A stretch of DNA of 64,000 bases from Mycobacterium sp. 852002-10029_SCH5224772 (GCF_001667315.1 NZ_LZHT01000084.1:124001-188000), one strand, 5' to 3'; counted from the first letter of the stretch, positions 22,659 to 31,007 are shown. Notes: a model not told the origin generated them from the letters alone. Program-made: numbers and translations.

Positions 22659-23695
22659 CTGGCGGCAACACCGGGCCGCTGGCCGGGATCCGCATCCTCG
22701 AGGTCGGCACCATGCTGGCCGGCCCGTACGCGACCATGCTGCTTGCCGACCTCGGCGCCGAGGTCACCAAGATCGAACCCGCCGGCGGCGAGATCTCCCG
22801 CAGCGTCGGCGCCACGTACTTCGCCAGCCTCAACCGCAACAAGTCCAGCATCTGCCTGGACCTGAATTCGGATGCGGGACAACGGCGGTTGGGCGAGCTT
22901 GTCGCCGACTCCCATGCGCTGCTGGTGAACCTGAAACCATCCGCCATCCGCCGGTTGGGGCTCACCTACGAGCAGTTGCGACGGCACAACGAGCGGATCG
23001 TCTGCGTGGCGATCACCGGCTTCGGTCTGTACGGCGGCGACGATCCCGCGTTCGATTATGTGGTGCAGGCCGGTGTCGGCACCGCCGCGCTGACCGGTGA
23101 CCCCGACGGTCCGCCGACGCTGCCCGGATACTCCTCGGCCGACAACTCCACCGGAATGTCCGCAGCGCTGGGCCTTTTGGCCAAGATCATCTCCGGTACC
23201 GGCGGGCAGGTGGATGTGTCGCTGCGCGACGTCATGCTGTCGCAGCTGAACTACCACGCGTCGGCCTATCTCAACAGCGGCGTGGAGCCCCAGCGGCGCC
23301 CGCACGGGGCACATTCCTATTACGTTCCGGCCCAGCTGTTTCCGACGGCCGAGGGGTATCTGGCGCTGTTCATCACCCATGACGGGTTCTGGAAGTCGTT
23401 CGCCGCGGAGGCGGGCATCGGGGGTTTCGAGACGATGGCCGAGCGGGTCGCCCGCCGCGACGAAGTGCTCACCGTCGTCACGGCGATGCTGGCGACCGAC
23501 AGCGCGGCCGGGTGGGAACGGCGACTGCGCCCGCTCGGCGTTCCGGCGGCGGCCGTCAGGACCCTGCCCGAGGCGCTTGAGGCGACCCCGGAAGTGGTTG
23601 TGACAGCGGGTGATTTCCGTCTGGTAGGCAGCCCGATCCATGTCTCCGGGTACGAGCCCGAGTACCGTCCTTCGCCCGAGCTGCCGGAACTCTAA
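22655..23695 (+). CDS. Class III CoA-transferase (CaiB/BaiF)
   Basis: The 346-residue protein starts at a TTG that overlaps the previous stop as TTGA. It has GIRILEVGTMLAGPYATMLLADLGAEVTKIE at the N-terminus, and the catalytic Asp is in DPAFDYVVQA near residue 132. Family members move CoA between acyl-CoA donors and carboxylic acids through an aspartyl-CoA intermediate. It is somewhat shorter than the usual 390-400 residues. In this operon it probably activates the acid that the mutase pathway uses, or frees the product. The gene converges on a TetR gene across a hairpin repeat. Confidence 0.88.
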   Translation: MTGGNTGPLAGIRILEVGTMLAGPYATMLLADLGAEVTKIEPAGGEISRSVGATYFASLNRNKSSICLDLNSDAGQRRLGELVADSHALLVNLKPSAIRRLGLTYEQLRRHNERIVCVAITGFGLYGGDDPAFDYVVQAGVGTAALTGDPDGPPTLPGYSSADNSTGMSAALGLLAKIISGTGGQVDVSLRDVMLSQLNYHASAYLNSGVEPQRRPHGAHSYYVPAQLFPTAEGYLALFITHDGFWKSFAAEAGIGGFETMAERVARRDEVLTVVTAMLATDSAAGWERRLRPLGVPAAAVRTLPEALEATPEVVVTAGDFRLVGSPIHVSGYEPEYRPSPELPEL

Positions 23696-23704
23696 CTTCG
23701 CCGC

Positions 23705-23776
23705 CGAACGTCGAGTTCTTGCGTCGCCATCTCCCCCGAACTCACGCCCGATTTCGCCCAACAAAGTCGACGTTCG
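23705..23776. repeat. Dispersed hairpin repeat, copy 1
   Basis: The outer arms 23705-23721 and 23759-23776 are near-perfect inverted repeats (CGAACGTCGAGTTCTTG against CAACAAAGTCGACGTTCG). A related element with the same arms lies at 28488-28543. Both follow the last gene of an operon, so they could end or stabilise transcripts, or be a small mobile or REP-like element. Confidence 0.72.
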
Positions 23777-23784
23777 AGGTCAAG

Positions 23785-24390
23785 TTAAGTGGCGCTGGCG
23801 GGGACGATGGCCGACAGCACCAACTGCAGGTACGGGCGGTAGAGGTCGACTCCGTCGAGTTCGCTGCCCAGGGTGACACCGTCGTTGACGGCGAGGATGA
23901 CGCGGGCCAGCGTCTCGGCCGGCATCGTGAGCGACGCGCCGAGTCGCGCCACATTCTTGGCGATGAATTCGGCCAGCGATCGGATCGTCTCCATTCGCTG
24001 TGATGCGAGCCGGTCGCGTGCCTCAGAGCTCCGCAGCAAGAACAACGAGAGCTCGTAGTTGAGCGCGGCGCGGTTCGGATCGCCGCTGGCCACACTCCAC
24101 CGCTCGGCGAGTTCATCGATGTCGATATCGCCGAGCCGACGGAACGACTCGATGGCTCCGGCGAAGCCATCGAGAAAGCGTTGTCGTTGACGATCGGTCA
24201 CCGCAAGAAACAATTCTTCCTTGGCCCCGAAGTGGGAGTAGATCGCGCCGCGTGTGTACCCGGCCGCGTCGGCGATGTCCTCGAGCGCGGCCCCGCTGAG
24301 GCCCTTGCGCGCGAACACTTCCTCGGCGGCATCCAACAAGAGGCCGCGTGTGTGCTCGAGGCGTCGCTCCCTCGTCCACCGTTCCGCCAC
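23785..24390 (-). CDS. TetR-family regulator of the Rieske operon
   Basis: The 201-residue protein has a TetR helix-turn-helix at about residues 12-58 (LLLDAAEEVFARKGLSGAALEDIADAAGY, then AIYSHFGAKEELFLAV) and a helical ligand domain. GTG at 24390 was chosen because GGGAGGA lies seven bases upstream; the longer frame would run into the operator. It diverges from the Rieske oxygenase operon, and a pair of ATACA-N4-TGTAT dyads lies between them at 24552-24584. It probably represses that operon until an aromatic or CoA-ester ligand binds. Confidence 0.86.
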   Translation of the reverse strand: MAERWTRERRLEHTRGLLLDAAEEVFARKGLSGAALEDIADAAGYTRGAIYSHFGAKEELFLAVTDRQRQRFLDGFAGAIESFRRLGDIDIDELAERWSVASGDPNRAALNYELSLFLLRSSEARDRLASQRMETIRSLAEFIAKNVARLGASLTMPAETLARVILAVNDGVTLGSELDGVDLYRPYLQLVLSAIVPASAT

Positions 24391-24551
24391 CGGCCCATCC
24401 TCCCACACCTGCGGAGCACCCAAAGCAATTTCGGGCTGCCTGGTTAATCGAAATGATCTGCCGCGCAAACCCATTGACCGCGTACGCCTCTTCATCGCGC
24501 CACCGGGGGCGGTGCCGCACAGGACCCCGTCCGGTGATCTGGACCACTTTA

Positions 24552-24584
24552 ATACATTCTTGTATATAGTATACATTTCTGTAT
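24552..24584. promoter_or_regulatory. Double TetR-type operator
   Basis: Two dyads, ATACA-N4-TGTAT at 24552-24565 and at 24571-24584, lie 19 bases apart centre to centre, about two helical turns, so two dimers could sit on one face. The AT-rich block stands out in GC-rich surroundings. It is 85 bases upstream of the Rieske ATG. Confidence 0.78.
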
Positions 24585-24668
24585 ATGGTGGCACCTATCA
24601 CGACGCGGAAGCCACCCTCGCCAGTAGCCCTCGCCGCGTCTGACCGTCGCCACGATGAGGAGATCGTC

Positions 24669-26027
24669 ATGAGTCAAGTGACACGACCTGGACAGTGGGT
24701 GGAGCAGGAAACGGGAATCGGGCTTGCCGACGTCGCGGCCGGTGCCTTCAACATGTGCATCTCGACCGACCGGTACAGGTCGCGCGAATACGCGCTCCGA
24801 GAGCACGCGCGCATCTGGATGCGGGTATGGCAAATCGCCGGCCGGGCTGATGAGTTGCCGAAAGTGGGTGACTGGAAGCAATACCGGATTCTGAACCAAT
24901 CGTTCGTGATCGTCCGCGGTAAGGATGAGAAACTGCGCGGGTTCGTCAACGCTTGCCGCCATCGGGGAAATATCCTGTGCAACGCGGCCGCCGGGAATGC
25001 CAAGCGCGGCTTCCTGTGTCCGTACCACCTCTGGTCGTACGACTTGGACGGCAAGCTGCGCGGGATGCTACGCGAGAATCTCGCCGGTCCCATCGACAAG
25101 GACGAGAACTCGCTGCTGGAAGTGCCTGTCGACACCTTCGGTGGATTCATTTTTCTCAACCCGGATCCAAACGCACAGCCGCTCAGCTCCTTTCTCGGGC
25201 CCGAAGTCACCGAACTACTCTCTCCGTACCACCTCGACGAGATGGTCACCGTGATGAACGTTCGAGAGTCCTTGGAGTGCAACTGGAAAGTCGTCATGGA
25301 CGCCTTCGAGGAGGGCTACCACATCAACGGCATCCACCCGCAACTGCTCAGCGTGCTCGAGATCGATCCGACGACCGCCCGATACCGGTTCTTCGAAAAT
25401 CACAGCGTCGCGGTGGCCCCATTCGAGGTGAAAGGGGCCACCGCGGAGAAGCAGATTGAAGGCATCCTGAACCTGCCGGACACGTTCCCCTCCACCACCG
25501 CCGTGATGCCCCGCTTCCAGGAGTTGGTCGCGCAATACTGCGGGTCCGGCGACTCGGTGGAGTTCCCCGACGGCGTGACCGCCCGCAAACTGCTGCAACA
25601 GGCCACCCGCGACACCCTGACCGGTATGGGCCTCGATGTCAGTGGCCTTACCGACGACCAGATGAGCGACAACCAGGGCTGGGTGCTGTTCCCGAACTAT
25701 TTCATGACGATTCGCGCCGGCGAATGCCACGTCATCATGGCCGTGCCGCACCCGGACGGCGACCCGAACCGATGCATCTGGCACGTCAGCAGCTACATGT
25801 ACCTGCCGCCGGAACACCGCGACGCCTTCCGTGTTCCCCTGACCGAAGTCGAGGAACCCGGAGCCTACAAGTATTTCGAAGCGCTGCAACAGGATTACGA
25901 GCAGATGCCGCGCCAGCAACTCGGTCTGCGCAACAGCAGGCTCGACCACATGTCGCTGGTGAAGGAAGAAGTTGTCATCGGCCACTATCACTCCGTGGTG
26001 GATCGCTACATGGCCGACGGTGCATGA
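24669..26027 (+). CDS. Rieske non-heme iron oxygenase, large subunit
   Basis: The 452-residue protein has a Rieske domain with CRHRGNILCN-x8-FLCPYHLW (C-x-H-x16-C-x2-H, near residues 98-119). Its catalytic domain carries the iron ligands in EEGYHINGIH near 214-222, with a later Asp in the helix before GWVLFPN. It would hydroxylate or dihydroxylate an aromatic or terpenoid ring with O2. GAGGAG lies six bases before the ATG. It leads an operon with two SnoaL-like proteins, an SDR and an AhpD-like protein. No reductase is in the operon; a 2Fe-2S ferredoxin gene lies at 30647. Confidence 0.92.
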   Translation: MSQVTRPGQWVEQETGIGLADVAAGAFNMCISTDRYRSREYALREHARIWMRVWQIAGRADELPKVGDWKQYRILNQSFVIVRGKDEKLRGFVNACRHRGNILCNAAAGNAKRGFLCPYHLWSYDLDGKLRGMLRENLAGPIDKDENSLLEVPVDTFGGFIFLNPDPNAQPLSSFLGPEVTELLSPYHLDEMVTVMNVRESLECNWKVVMDAFEEGYHINGIHPQLLSVLEIDPTTARYRFFENHSVAVAPFEVKGATAEKQIEGILNLPDTFPSTTAVMPRFQELVAQYCGSGDSVEFPDGVTARKLLQQATRDTLTGMGLDVSGLTDDQMSDNQGWVLFPNYFMTIRAGECHVIMAVPHPDGDPNRCIWHVSSYMYLPPEHRDAFRVPLTEVEEPGAYKYFEALQQDYEQMPRQQLGLRNSRLDHMSLVKEEVVIGHYHSVVDRYMADGA

Positions 26028-26043
26028 GCCGGGAGGAAGCCCT

Positions 26044-26568
26044 ATGAACCTTGAAGAACGCATTGCCCACCACCGTCGCATGGCCGACGCGTATCGCGAC
26101 GCGTACCTGCACCAGGGCGTGCAGGATGGTGAGACGTTCGCCGCGGCCTGGAAATTCGCCGACGACGGCGTGTACATGTCGCCCTACTTCACCGGTGACC
26201 AGGTGTTCAAGTTCAGCGAGTTTCCCGAGGACACCGCGCGGGCTTCGACGATGGAAGCCAAGGTGTACTCGCTGACGTTCCCCGACTGGAAGCCCGCCGA
26301 CTTCAAATACTGGCCGGCCGAGAACGGGGTCGTCATGAAGACTCGGTGGGAAGGCCACACCACGGACGGCATCCGAATGGGCTTCTACTCATACAGTTTC
26401 ATCGAGACGAACGCGGCGGGCGAGTTGACCCGCTGGGAAACCCATGTCAACGACGAGTACAACGCGTTCCTAGACGCGGCGATTGGCGTGCACGGTCCCT
26501 TCCATGGCACTGGCGAGTATGTTGAGGTGCTGGAACTTTGCCTAAAGCGAGCCGGGGTGTCGGTGTGA
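26044..26568 (+). CDS. SnoaL/NTF2-like protein, oxygenase operon
   Basis: The 174-residue protein has the cone-shaped NTF2/SnoaL-like pattern: an N-terminal helix (EERIAHHRRMADAYRDAYLHQG), then strands ending in FYSYSFIETNAAGELTRWETHVNDEYNAFLDAAIG. Members include cyclases, isomerases and small subunits of ring-hydroxylating oxygenases. Its place after the Rieske large subunit makes a beta-subunit-like or accessory role likely. The ATG at 26044 has a GGAGG-like site upstream. The stop overlaps the next start as TGATG. Confidence 0.68.
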   Translation: MNLEERIAHHRRMADAYRDAYLHQGVQDGETFAAAWKFADDGVYMSPYFTGDQVFKFSEFPEDTARASTMEAKVYSLTFPDWKPADFKYWPAENGVVMKTRWEGHTTDGIRMGFYSYSFIETNAAGELTRWETHVNDEYNAFLDAAIGVHGPFHGTGEYVEVLELCLKRAGVSV

Positions 26569-27038
26569 TGGTGTTGCGCAACGTCGAGGACGTGATCGGC
26601 GGCTATACCGGTCGGGCGCGAACGGTGCTGCAGTACAGCACCGTCACCAAGCGTTTGGTGGACGAGGCGAAGAGACCGGGCTTTTCGGCGGACAGCTGGG
26701 GACCGCTGGCGGAATTGGTCGCCGTCGACGAATTCGAGCGGGTCGGTGCGTTCAAAGAGGTGATGACGTGGCCGGTCTATGTCGAATTCCTCACCAACTG
26801 GGCCACCTCTTCGGAGTGGGAGTGTTCTTTCAAGAACATCACGGAGTGCGGCGGTCGCGTGTTCCTCGAACTGGAGGAGCGAAGCGAGGTAGGTGAATTC
26901 AGCAGCGTGGTCAACTCGCTGTCGGTGTACGAGTTCACCGATGGCGACAGGATCAAGCACATCGACGTTTATCTGCAGATGACGCCGCCGCAGCCCGAGA
27001 TGCTCAAAAGCTTTGAGGGAGTGGGACTGCCGCAGTGA
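26568..27038 (+). CDS. Second SnoaL/NTF2-like protein, oxygenase operon
   Basis: The 156-residue protein looks like another NTF2-fold member (EFERVGAFKEVMTWPVYVEFLTNWA, then VNSLSVYEFTDGDRIKHIDVYLQM). It overlaps both neighbours (TGATG and GTGA), so it is translated together with the SDR. Two different SnoaL-like proteins in one Rieske operon suggest a heteromeric accessory or a post-oxygenation isomerase or hydrolase step. The function is not known. Confidence 0.65.
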   Translation: MVLRNVEDVIGGYTGRARTVLQYSTVTKRLVDEAKRPGFSADSWGPLAELVAVDEFERVGAFKEVMTWPVYVEFLTNWATSSEWECSFKNITECGGRVFLELEERSEVGEFSSVVNSLSVYEFTDGDRIKHIDVYLQMTPPQPEMLKSFEGVGLPQ

Positions 27039-27847
27039 AGGCGGCCGACATCGATAGCACGCTCGGCCACACACCCGATTCGACTAGCAAGATGTCCATT
27101 CGCGAGACAACCGCAATCGTGACCGGCGGGGCCATGGGACTGGGCTTGGCCATCACCGAGGCGCTCGCGGCGCGCGGCGTCAAGGTCGCGATGTTCGACA
27201 TTGCCGCTGACGCGGTGCGGAGCCAGGTGGCTCGACTGAACCGCAACGGCGCCCATGTCAGTGGCTACGTGCTCGACGTCTCCGACCGCGACCAAGTCGA
27301 GACCGCCGTGTCAAAGCTGCGAGACGAACTCGGACCGGTCCTGATCCTGGTGAACAATGCCGGCATCGAGCAGTTCGGGAAGTTCGCTGAGATCTCCGAT
27401 GATCTGTGGGATCGCGTCATGGCTGTCAACCTGCGCGGACCCTTCATCTGCGCGCAGGCGGTCCTGCCGGACATGCTCGAGGCGCAATGGGGCCGCATCG
27501 TCAACATCTCGTCATCCAGCGCCCAAGGCGGCCAGCCGCGGATGGCTGCGTACGTCAGCTCCAAAGCCGGTCTGATCGGGCTGACCAAGAGCCTGGCTCT
27601 GGAATTGGGTTCGAAAGGCATTACCGTCAACACGATCCCACCGGGCATGGTTGTGACGCCGATGCTCGAGAAGGCGATCGCCGAAGGCAGGTTCACCGCC
27701 AGCTTGGAACATTTCGCCGGCATCACACCGGTGCGTCGGGCAGGCCGACCGGAAGATATCGCCAACGCGGCCGTGTTCCTGTGTCAGGACGAGTCCTCCT
27801 ACATCACGGGACAGGTGCTCGGGGTCAACGGAGGGCGCAGAACATGA
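27035..27847 (+). CDS. SDR oxidoreductase (FabG-like)
   Basis: The 270-residue protein has the cofactor motif TGGAMGLGLAIT near residue 29, NNAG near 107, catalytic Ser in NISSSSAQ and Tyr-x3-Lys in AYVSSKAG. It probably dehydrogenates a diol or hydroxy intermediate made by the Rieske oxygenase. GTG at 27035 overlaps the preceding stop as GTGA. The N-terminus is about 20 residues longer than typical, and the ATG at 27092 is an alternative start. The stop overlaps the next gene as ATGA. Confidence 0.87.
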   Translation: MKAADIDSTLGHTPDSTSKMSIRETTAIVTGGAMGLGLAITEALAARGVKVAMFDIAADAVRSQVARLNRNGAHVSGYVLDVSDRDQVETAVSKLRDELGPVLILVNNAGIEQFGKFAEISDDLWDRVMAVNLRGPFICAQAVLPDMLEAQWGRIVNISSSSAQGGQPRMAAYVSSKAGLIGLTKSLALELGSKGITVNTIPPGMVVTPMLEKAIAEGRFTASLEHFAGITPVRRAGRPEDIANAAVFLCQDESSYITGQVLGVNGGRRT

Positions 27848-28479
27848 CCGAGGACGACGGTACTGCGCGGCCAACGCTGGCACCCCTGGCCGCCGACCAG
27901 TGGGGCGATGCCGAGTATGCGGCTTTCGGTGTGCTGTTGGGCATTCCGGGGGCGAGAGTGCCCCGCGCCGGTTCCGGGCACGCCTTGGACCCGTTGAAAT
28001 TCGACATCATCGGCCTGCTCGCCCGCCACCCCGAGATGGCTCAAGCCTTTTTGACCTTCAATGGTTTCCTGCTGCGCCGCGGCGAGCTTTCGCCGCGCCT
28101 ACGGGAGTTGGCCATCTTGCGAGTCGCCCGGACTCGCCGCTCGGCCTTCTTCTGGGGCGAGCACACCAAACTCGCGCTCGACAGTGGTGTACCCGGGGAT
28201 GACATCGCGCGGCTCGCCGAAGGCAATGAGGGGTTCTCCGGCGTGGATTCGCTGGTGCTGAGCGCAACCGACGAGTTGCTCGCCGACGGCCGCGTCGACG
28301 CTGGCACCTGGGAGCGGCTCGCCGGCGCGCTGCAGACCCGCGCCGCGATGGAACTAATCTTCGTCGTCGGCACATATGTCATGTTGGCCATGGCCTTCCA
28401 GACCTGGGGCCTCTTACCTCCTGCCGGCAGCGCGGTGTTGCCAGAGCTTCCACCACGCCAGGAGCTTCCGGAGGGCTGA
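27844..28479 (+). CDS. Carboxymuconolactone decarboxylase/AhpD-like protein
   Basis: The 211-residue protein has the CMD-like core LRELAILRVARTRRSAFFWGEHTKLALDSGVPGDDI at about residues 84-120. It keeps the Glu and His of the family but lacks the C-x2-C redox pair of AhpD, so a peroxidase role is unlikely. A lyase or decarboxylase-like function on a ring-cleavage intermediate is possible. It is the last gene of the Rieske operon and is followed by a hairpin repeat. Confidence 0.75.
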   Translation: MTEDDGTARPTLAPLAADQWGDAEYAAFGVLLGIPGARVPRAGSGHALDPLKFDIIGLLARHPEMAQAFLTFNGFLLRRGELSPRLRELAILRVARTRRSAFFWGEHTKLALDSGVPGDDIARLAEGNEGFSGVDSLVLSATDELLADGRVDAGTWERLAGALQTRAAMELIFVVGTYVMLAMAFQTWGLLPPAGSAVLPELPPRQELPEG

Positions 28480-28487
28480 TCGCCGCA

Positions 28488-28543
28488 GAACTTCGAGTTG
28501 TTGCGCCAAAATCGCTTGATTCGCCCAACAAGTCGACGTTCGA
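28488..28543. repeat. Dispersed hairpin repeat, copy 2
   Basis: The arms GAACTTCGAGTTGTTGCG and TCGCCCAACAAGTCGACGTTC are imperfect inverted repeats, and the element matches copy 1 at 23705-23776 in both arms. It sits between the AhpD-like gene and the next gene and may act as a terminator-like or REP-like element. Confidence 0.7.
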
Positions 28544-28566
28544 CGCCAAAGATATAAGGTGCAACC

Positions 28567-28992
28567 ATGGATCTGCAGCGGGTCGCTGACGAACTCGAAA
28601 TCGCCGCGCTACTCAACAGATACGCTCGTGCGGTCGATGCCAAGGACTGGGAGCTGTACCGCTCGGTCTTCACCGACGATGCGCATATCGACTACTCGTC
28701 GGCGGGTGCCGCGGCGGGCCCTCGCGACGAGGTGGCCGCGTGGTTGGAGCAGGGCTTCGGCGCGATCCCGATGTCGATGCACTACATCACCAACGTGGAA
28801 ATCCTGGTGCTCGACGGTGATCTCGCGACGGTGCGTGCCATGTTCTACAACCCGATGCGGCTGCCCGGTATGGCGGATCTGAGCTACTGCGGCGGCTACT
28901 ACCACCACGAGCTGACGCGCACGGCCGACGGTTGGCGCAGCCGCAGCCTGCGCGAGGAGAATGTCTGGTTCGTCAACCCGCCGACGGGCTGA
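28567..28992 (+). CDS. SnoaL-like (NTF2-fold) protein
   Basis: The 141-residue protein has the classical SnoaL_4 pattern LQRVADELEIAALLNRYARAVDAKDWELYRSVFTDDAHIDYSSAG, then MHYITNVEILVLDGDLATVRAMFYNPMRLPGM and a closing strand. The fold serves steroid isomerases, dehydratases and oxygenase subunits. AAGGTG lies six bases upstream of the ATG. It follows the Rieske operon after an 87-base gap with a hairpin repeat and converges with the amidohydrolase gene. The substrate is unknown. Confidence 0.72.
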   Translation: MDLQRVADELEIAALLNRYARAVDAKDWELYRSVFTDDAHIDYSSAGAAAGPRDEVAAWLEQGFGAIPMSMHYITNVEILVLDGDLATVRAMFYNPMRLPGMADLSYCGGYYHHELTRTADGWRSRSLREENVWFVNPPTG

Positions 28993-29012
28993 CGGAGCCC
29001 CGACGTTGGGCG

Positions 29013-30275
29013 TTAAGACTTGGCCAGCTGCTTTTCCTGATAGCGCCGCGCCCACTCGGCGCGCGACCGGATGGACACGTCCACGTCGGTCGCCCTGGTG
29101 CGCAAGGCTTTAACGGTCGCCTGCTCGCGGGGTGTTCGGGCGAACGGGTCCCAGCCGAAGAACTTGCTCGAGTTCTCCCAGGTGATCTTGTTGATGTCGG
29201 AGTCATCGGCTCCAACGGCGTTCAGTTCGGCCAGCACCTGCTCGGGCGCGTCGGGCCAGAAGCAGTCCGAGTGCGGATAGTCGCATTCCCAGGCGATGAT
29301 GTCGATGCCGATCTCGTGACGCAGCTTCAGCGACGTCTTGTCGGTGACGTAGCAGGCCAGCGAGTGCTCCCGGAAGACGTCGCTGGGCAGCTTGTCGCCG
29401 AAATCGCGGCGTAACCATTTCTGGTTGGTGTAGTGGCGGTCGCTGCGGTCGAGGTAGAAGGGGATCCAGCCGATACCTCCTTCGGAGAAGGCGAATTTCA
29501 GGTCGGGGTAGTTGCGCATGGCCGGACCCCACAGCAGGTCTTGCGCGCACATCGCCGAGATCTGGGTGGCCAGGATGATCAGGTTGTCGATCGGCGCGTC
29601 GGGCGCCATGCTGATCGCCCCGAAGCCGGTGCCGATGTGCAGACACATCACCACGTTCTCTTCGGACAGCGTGCGGAACACCGGCCCCCAGTAGTCCTCG
29701 TCGTGGTAGCTCGGAAGCCCTTCCAGGTGAGGCAATTCCGGCATGGTGACCGCGCGGCAGCCCTTCGCGGCGACGCGGCGGATCTCGGCGCACATCCCCT
29801 CGGGAGTCCAGGTCGGCAGGATCGCGATCGGGATGAAGCGGTCCGGGTAGGAGCCGGCCCATTCGTCGATGTGCCAGTCGTTGTAGGCCGACACCATCAC
29901 CAGGGTGACGTCCTCGCGCGTCATGTTGAGGTGACGGGCCGAAAAGCCGGTGAACGTCGGGAAACACATCGACGCGAGGATGCCGTTGCGGTTCATGTCC
30001 CGGACGCGCTCGTGCACGTCGTACACGCCGGGACGCATCTCGGCGAACCCGGCGGGATCGCGACCCCATTCCTCGGCCGGCCATGACACGACGGCGTTGA
30101 GGCCGCTGACGCCCTGCGGCCTGCCCTGGTACATCCACTGGTCGACGCCCTTGTCGTCGGTGACGACGATGGGCGCCTCCTCCTTGTATTTGGCGGGCAC
30201 GTGGCGCAGGAACATGTCCGGCGGCTCGACCACGTGGTCGTCAATGCTCACCAGGATCAGGTCGTCGGCCTTCAT
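29013..30275 (-). CDS. Amidohydrolase-2 family protein (ACMSD-like)
   Basis: The 420-residue protein is a TIM-barrel metal enzyme with SIDDHVVEP at the N-terminus, MCLHIGTG near residue 205 and WECDYPHSDC near residue 325. These carry the His and Asp metal ligands of the ACMSD-like family. Family members decarboxylate or hydrolyse aromatic-derived acids. The ATG at 30275 has GAGGAGCG upstream; the frame is open further upstream but crosses the neighbouring gene. It is the third gene of a minus-strand operon with a 2Fe-2S ferredoxin and an EthD-like protein. It shares a family with the protein at 60486 but is not a close copy. Confidence 0.85.
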   Translation of the reverse strand: MKADDLILVSIDDHVVEPPDMFLRHVPAKYKEEAPIVVTDDKGVDQWMYQGRPQGVSGLNAVVSWPAEEWGRDPAGFAEMRPGVYDVHERVRDMNRNGILASMCFPTFTGFSARHLNMTREDVTLVMVSAYNDWHIDEWAGSYPDRFIPIAILPTWTPEGMCAEIRRVAAKGCRAVTMPELPHLEGLPSYHDEDYWGPVFRTLSEENVVMCLHIGTGFGAISMAPDAPIDNLIILATQISAMCAQDLLWGPAMRNYPDLKFAFSEGGIGWIPFYLDRSDRHYTNQKWLRRDFGDKLPSDVFREHSLACYVTDKTSLKLRHEIGIDIIAWECDYPHSDCFWPDAPEQVLAELNAVGADDSDINKITWENSSKFFGWDPFARTPREQATVKALRTRATDVDVSIRSRAEWARRYQEKQLAKS

Positions 30276-30313
30276 CAAAAAACGCTCCTCTTCCGTGCGC
30301 GACGCGAACTTCC

Positions 30314-30628
30314 TCAGCCGCTGCACTCGGTGGTGGTTTCGAGCAGTCGTGGGATCGGCGCCGGGTCCAGTTGCAGGGCATCGGACATGTGCAGCTGTGG
30401 CCCGTTGGCGATCATGTTGTCCAGAATTGCCTGCAGGTCGTCGCCCTCGACCTCGTAGATGGCGACGTAGGGACCGTCGCCGTCCAGGGGCCGCAGCCGG
30501 CGCGCGGAGACGATTCCGTCCAAGGCCACGAGTTCGCCGAGGTGCACCTCGTCGTACCAGGTGTTGTACTCGTCTTCCCGTTCGGGCGAGCTGGGACGAC
30601 TTTCCACGAGGATGATGCCCTTGGCCAT
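30314..30628 (-). CDS. Small EthD-like dimeric alpha/beta-barrel protein
   Basis: The 104-residue protein has the ferredoxin-like dimeric barrel pattern: MAKGIILVESRPSS strand, EREDEYNTWYDEVHLGELVAL helix with the family's W-Y-D-E-V-H-L stretch, then GPYVAIYEVEGDDLQAIL. Relatives such as EthD and DUF4286 proteins help catabolic oxygenases or bind intermediates. It lies between ferredoxin and amidohydrolase genes on the minus strand with short gaps. The role here is unknown. Confidence 0.68.
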   Translation of the reverse strand: MAKGIILVESRPSSPEREDEYNTWYDEVHLGELVALDGIVSARRLRPLDGDGPYVAIYEVEGDDLQAILDNMIANGPQLHMSDALQLDPAPIPRLLETTTECSG

Positions 30629-30646
30629 CGCTATCTCTCCTGGCTG

Positions 30647-30985
30647 CTACTCGTAGCGCACCGTGACCGAGTCCGTATCCGGAACGCCCTGGCACGTCAG
30701 AATGTAGCCCTCGGCGACCTCGTCGGGTTCGAGGGCGTCGTTGACGCGCATGGTGACATGGCCGTCTTCAAGCTTGGCCATGCATGTCCCGCAGTTGCCG
30801 GCCTCGCAACTGAACGGCGGCTCCAGGCCGGCCCGCCGCGCGGTCTCCAGCAGCGTCTCGCCCGGAACCCTGGGTACCGAGACCTTCTTGCGGTCGAGAT
30901 GGATCGTCACCGTTCCGGCGCCGGAGCCGTTTGTGGCCGGATCTGTCACCGCTGCGGTCTCCTCGATGATCCGGGTGACCGTCAC
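30647..30985 (-). CDS. Plant-type 2Fe-2S ferredoxin
   Basis: The 113-residue protein has CEAGNCGTC and a later TCQG cysteine, giving the C-x4-C-x2-C-xn-C set of a plant-type 2Fe-2S cluster. It carries electrons to oxygenases. GTG at 30985 was chosen because AAGGGGG lies eight bases upstream and this leaves the palindrome at 31025 outside the gene. It is the first gene of the ferredoxin/EthD/amidohydrolase operon and diverges from the acyl-CoA synthetase. It could serve the Rieske oxygenase at 24669, whose operon has no electron donor. That link is inference. Confidence 0.88.
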   Translation of the reverse strand: MTVTRIIEETAAVTDPATNGSGAGTVTIHLDRKKVSVPRVPGETLLETARRAGLEPPFSCEAGNCGTCMAKLEDGHVTMRVNDALEPDEVAEGYILTCQGVPDTDSVTVRYE

Positions 30986-31007
30986 GCGGACCGCCCCCTT
31001 CCCGTAC

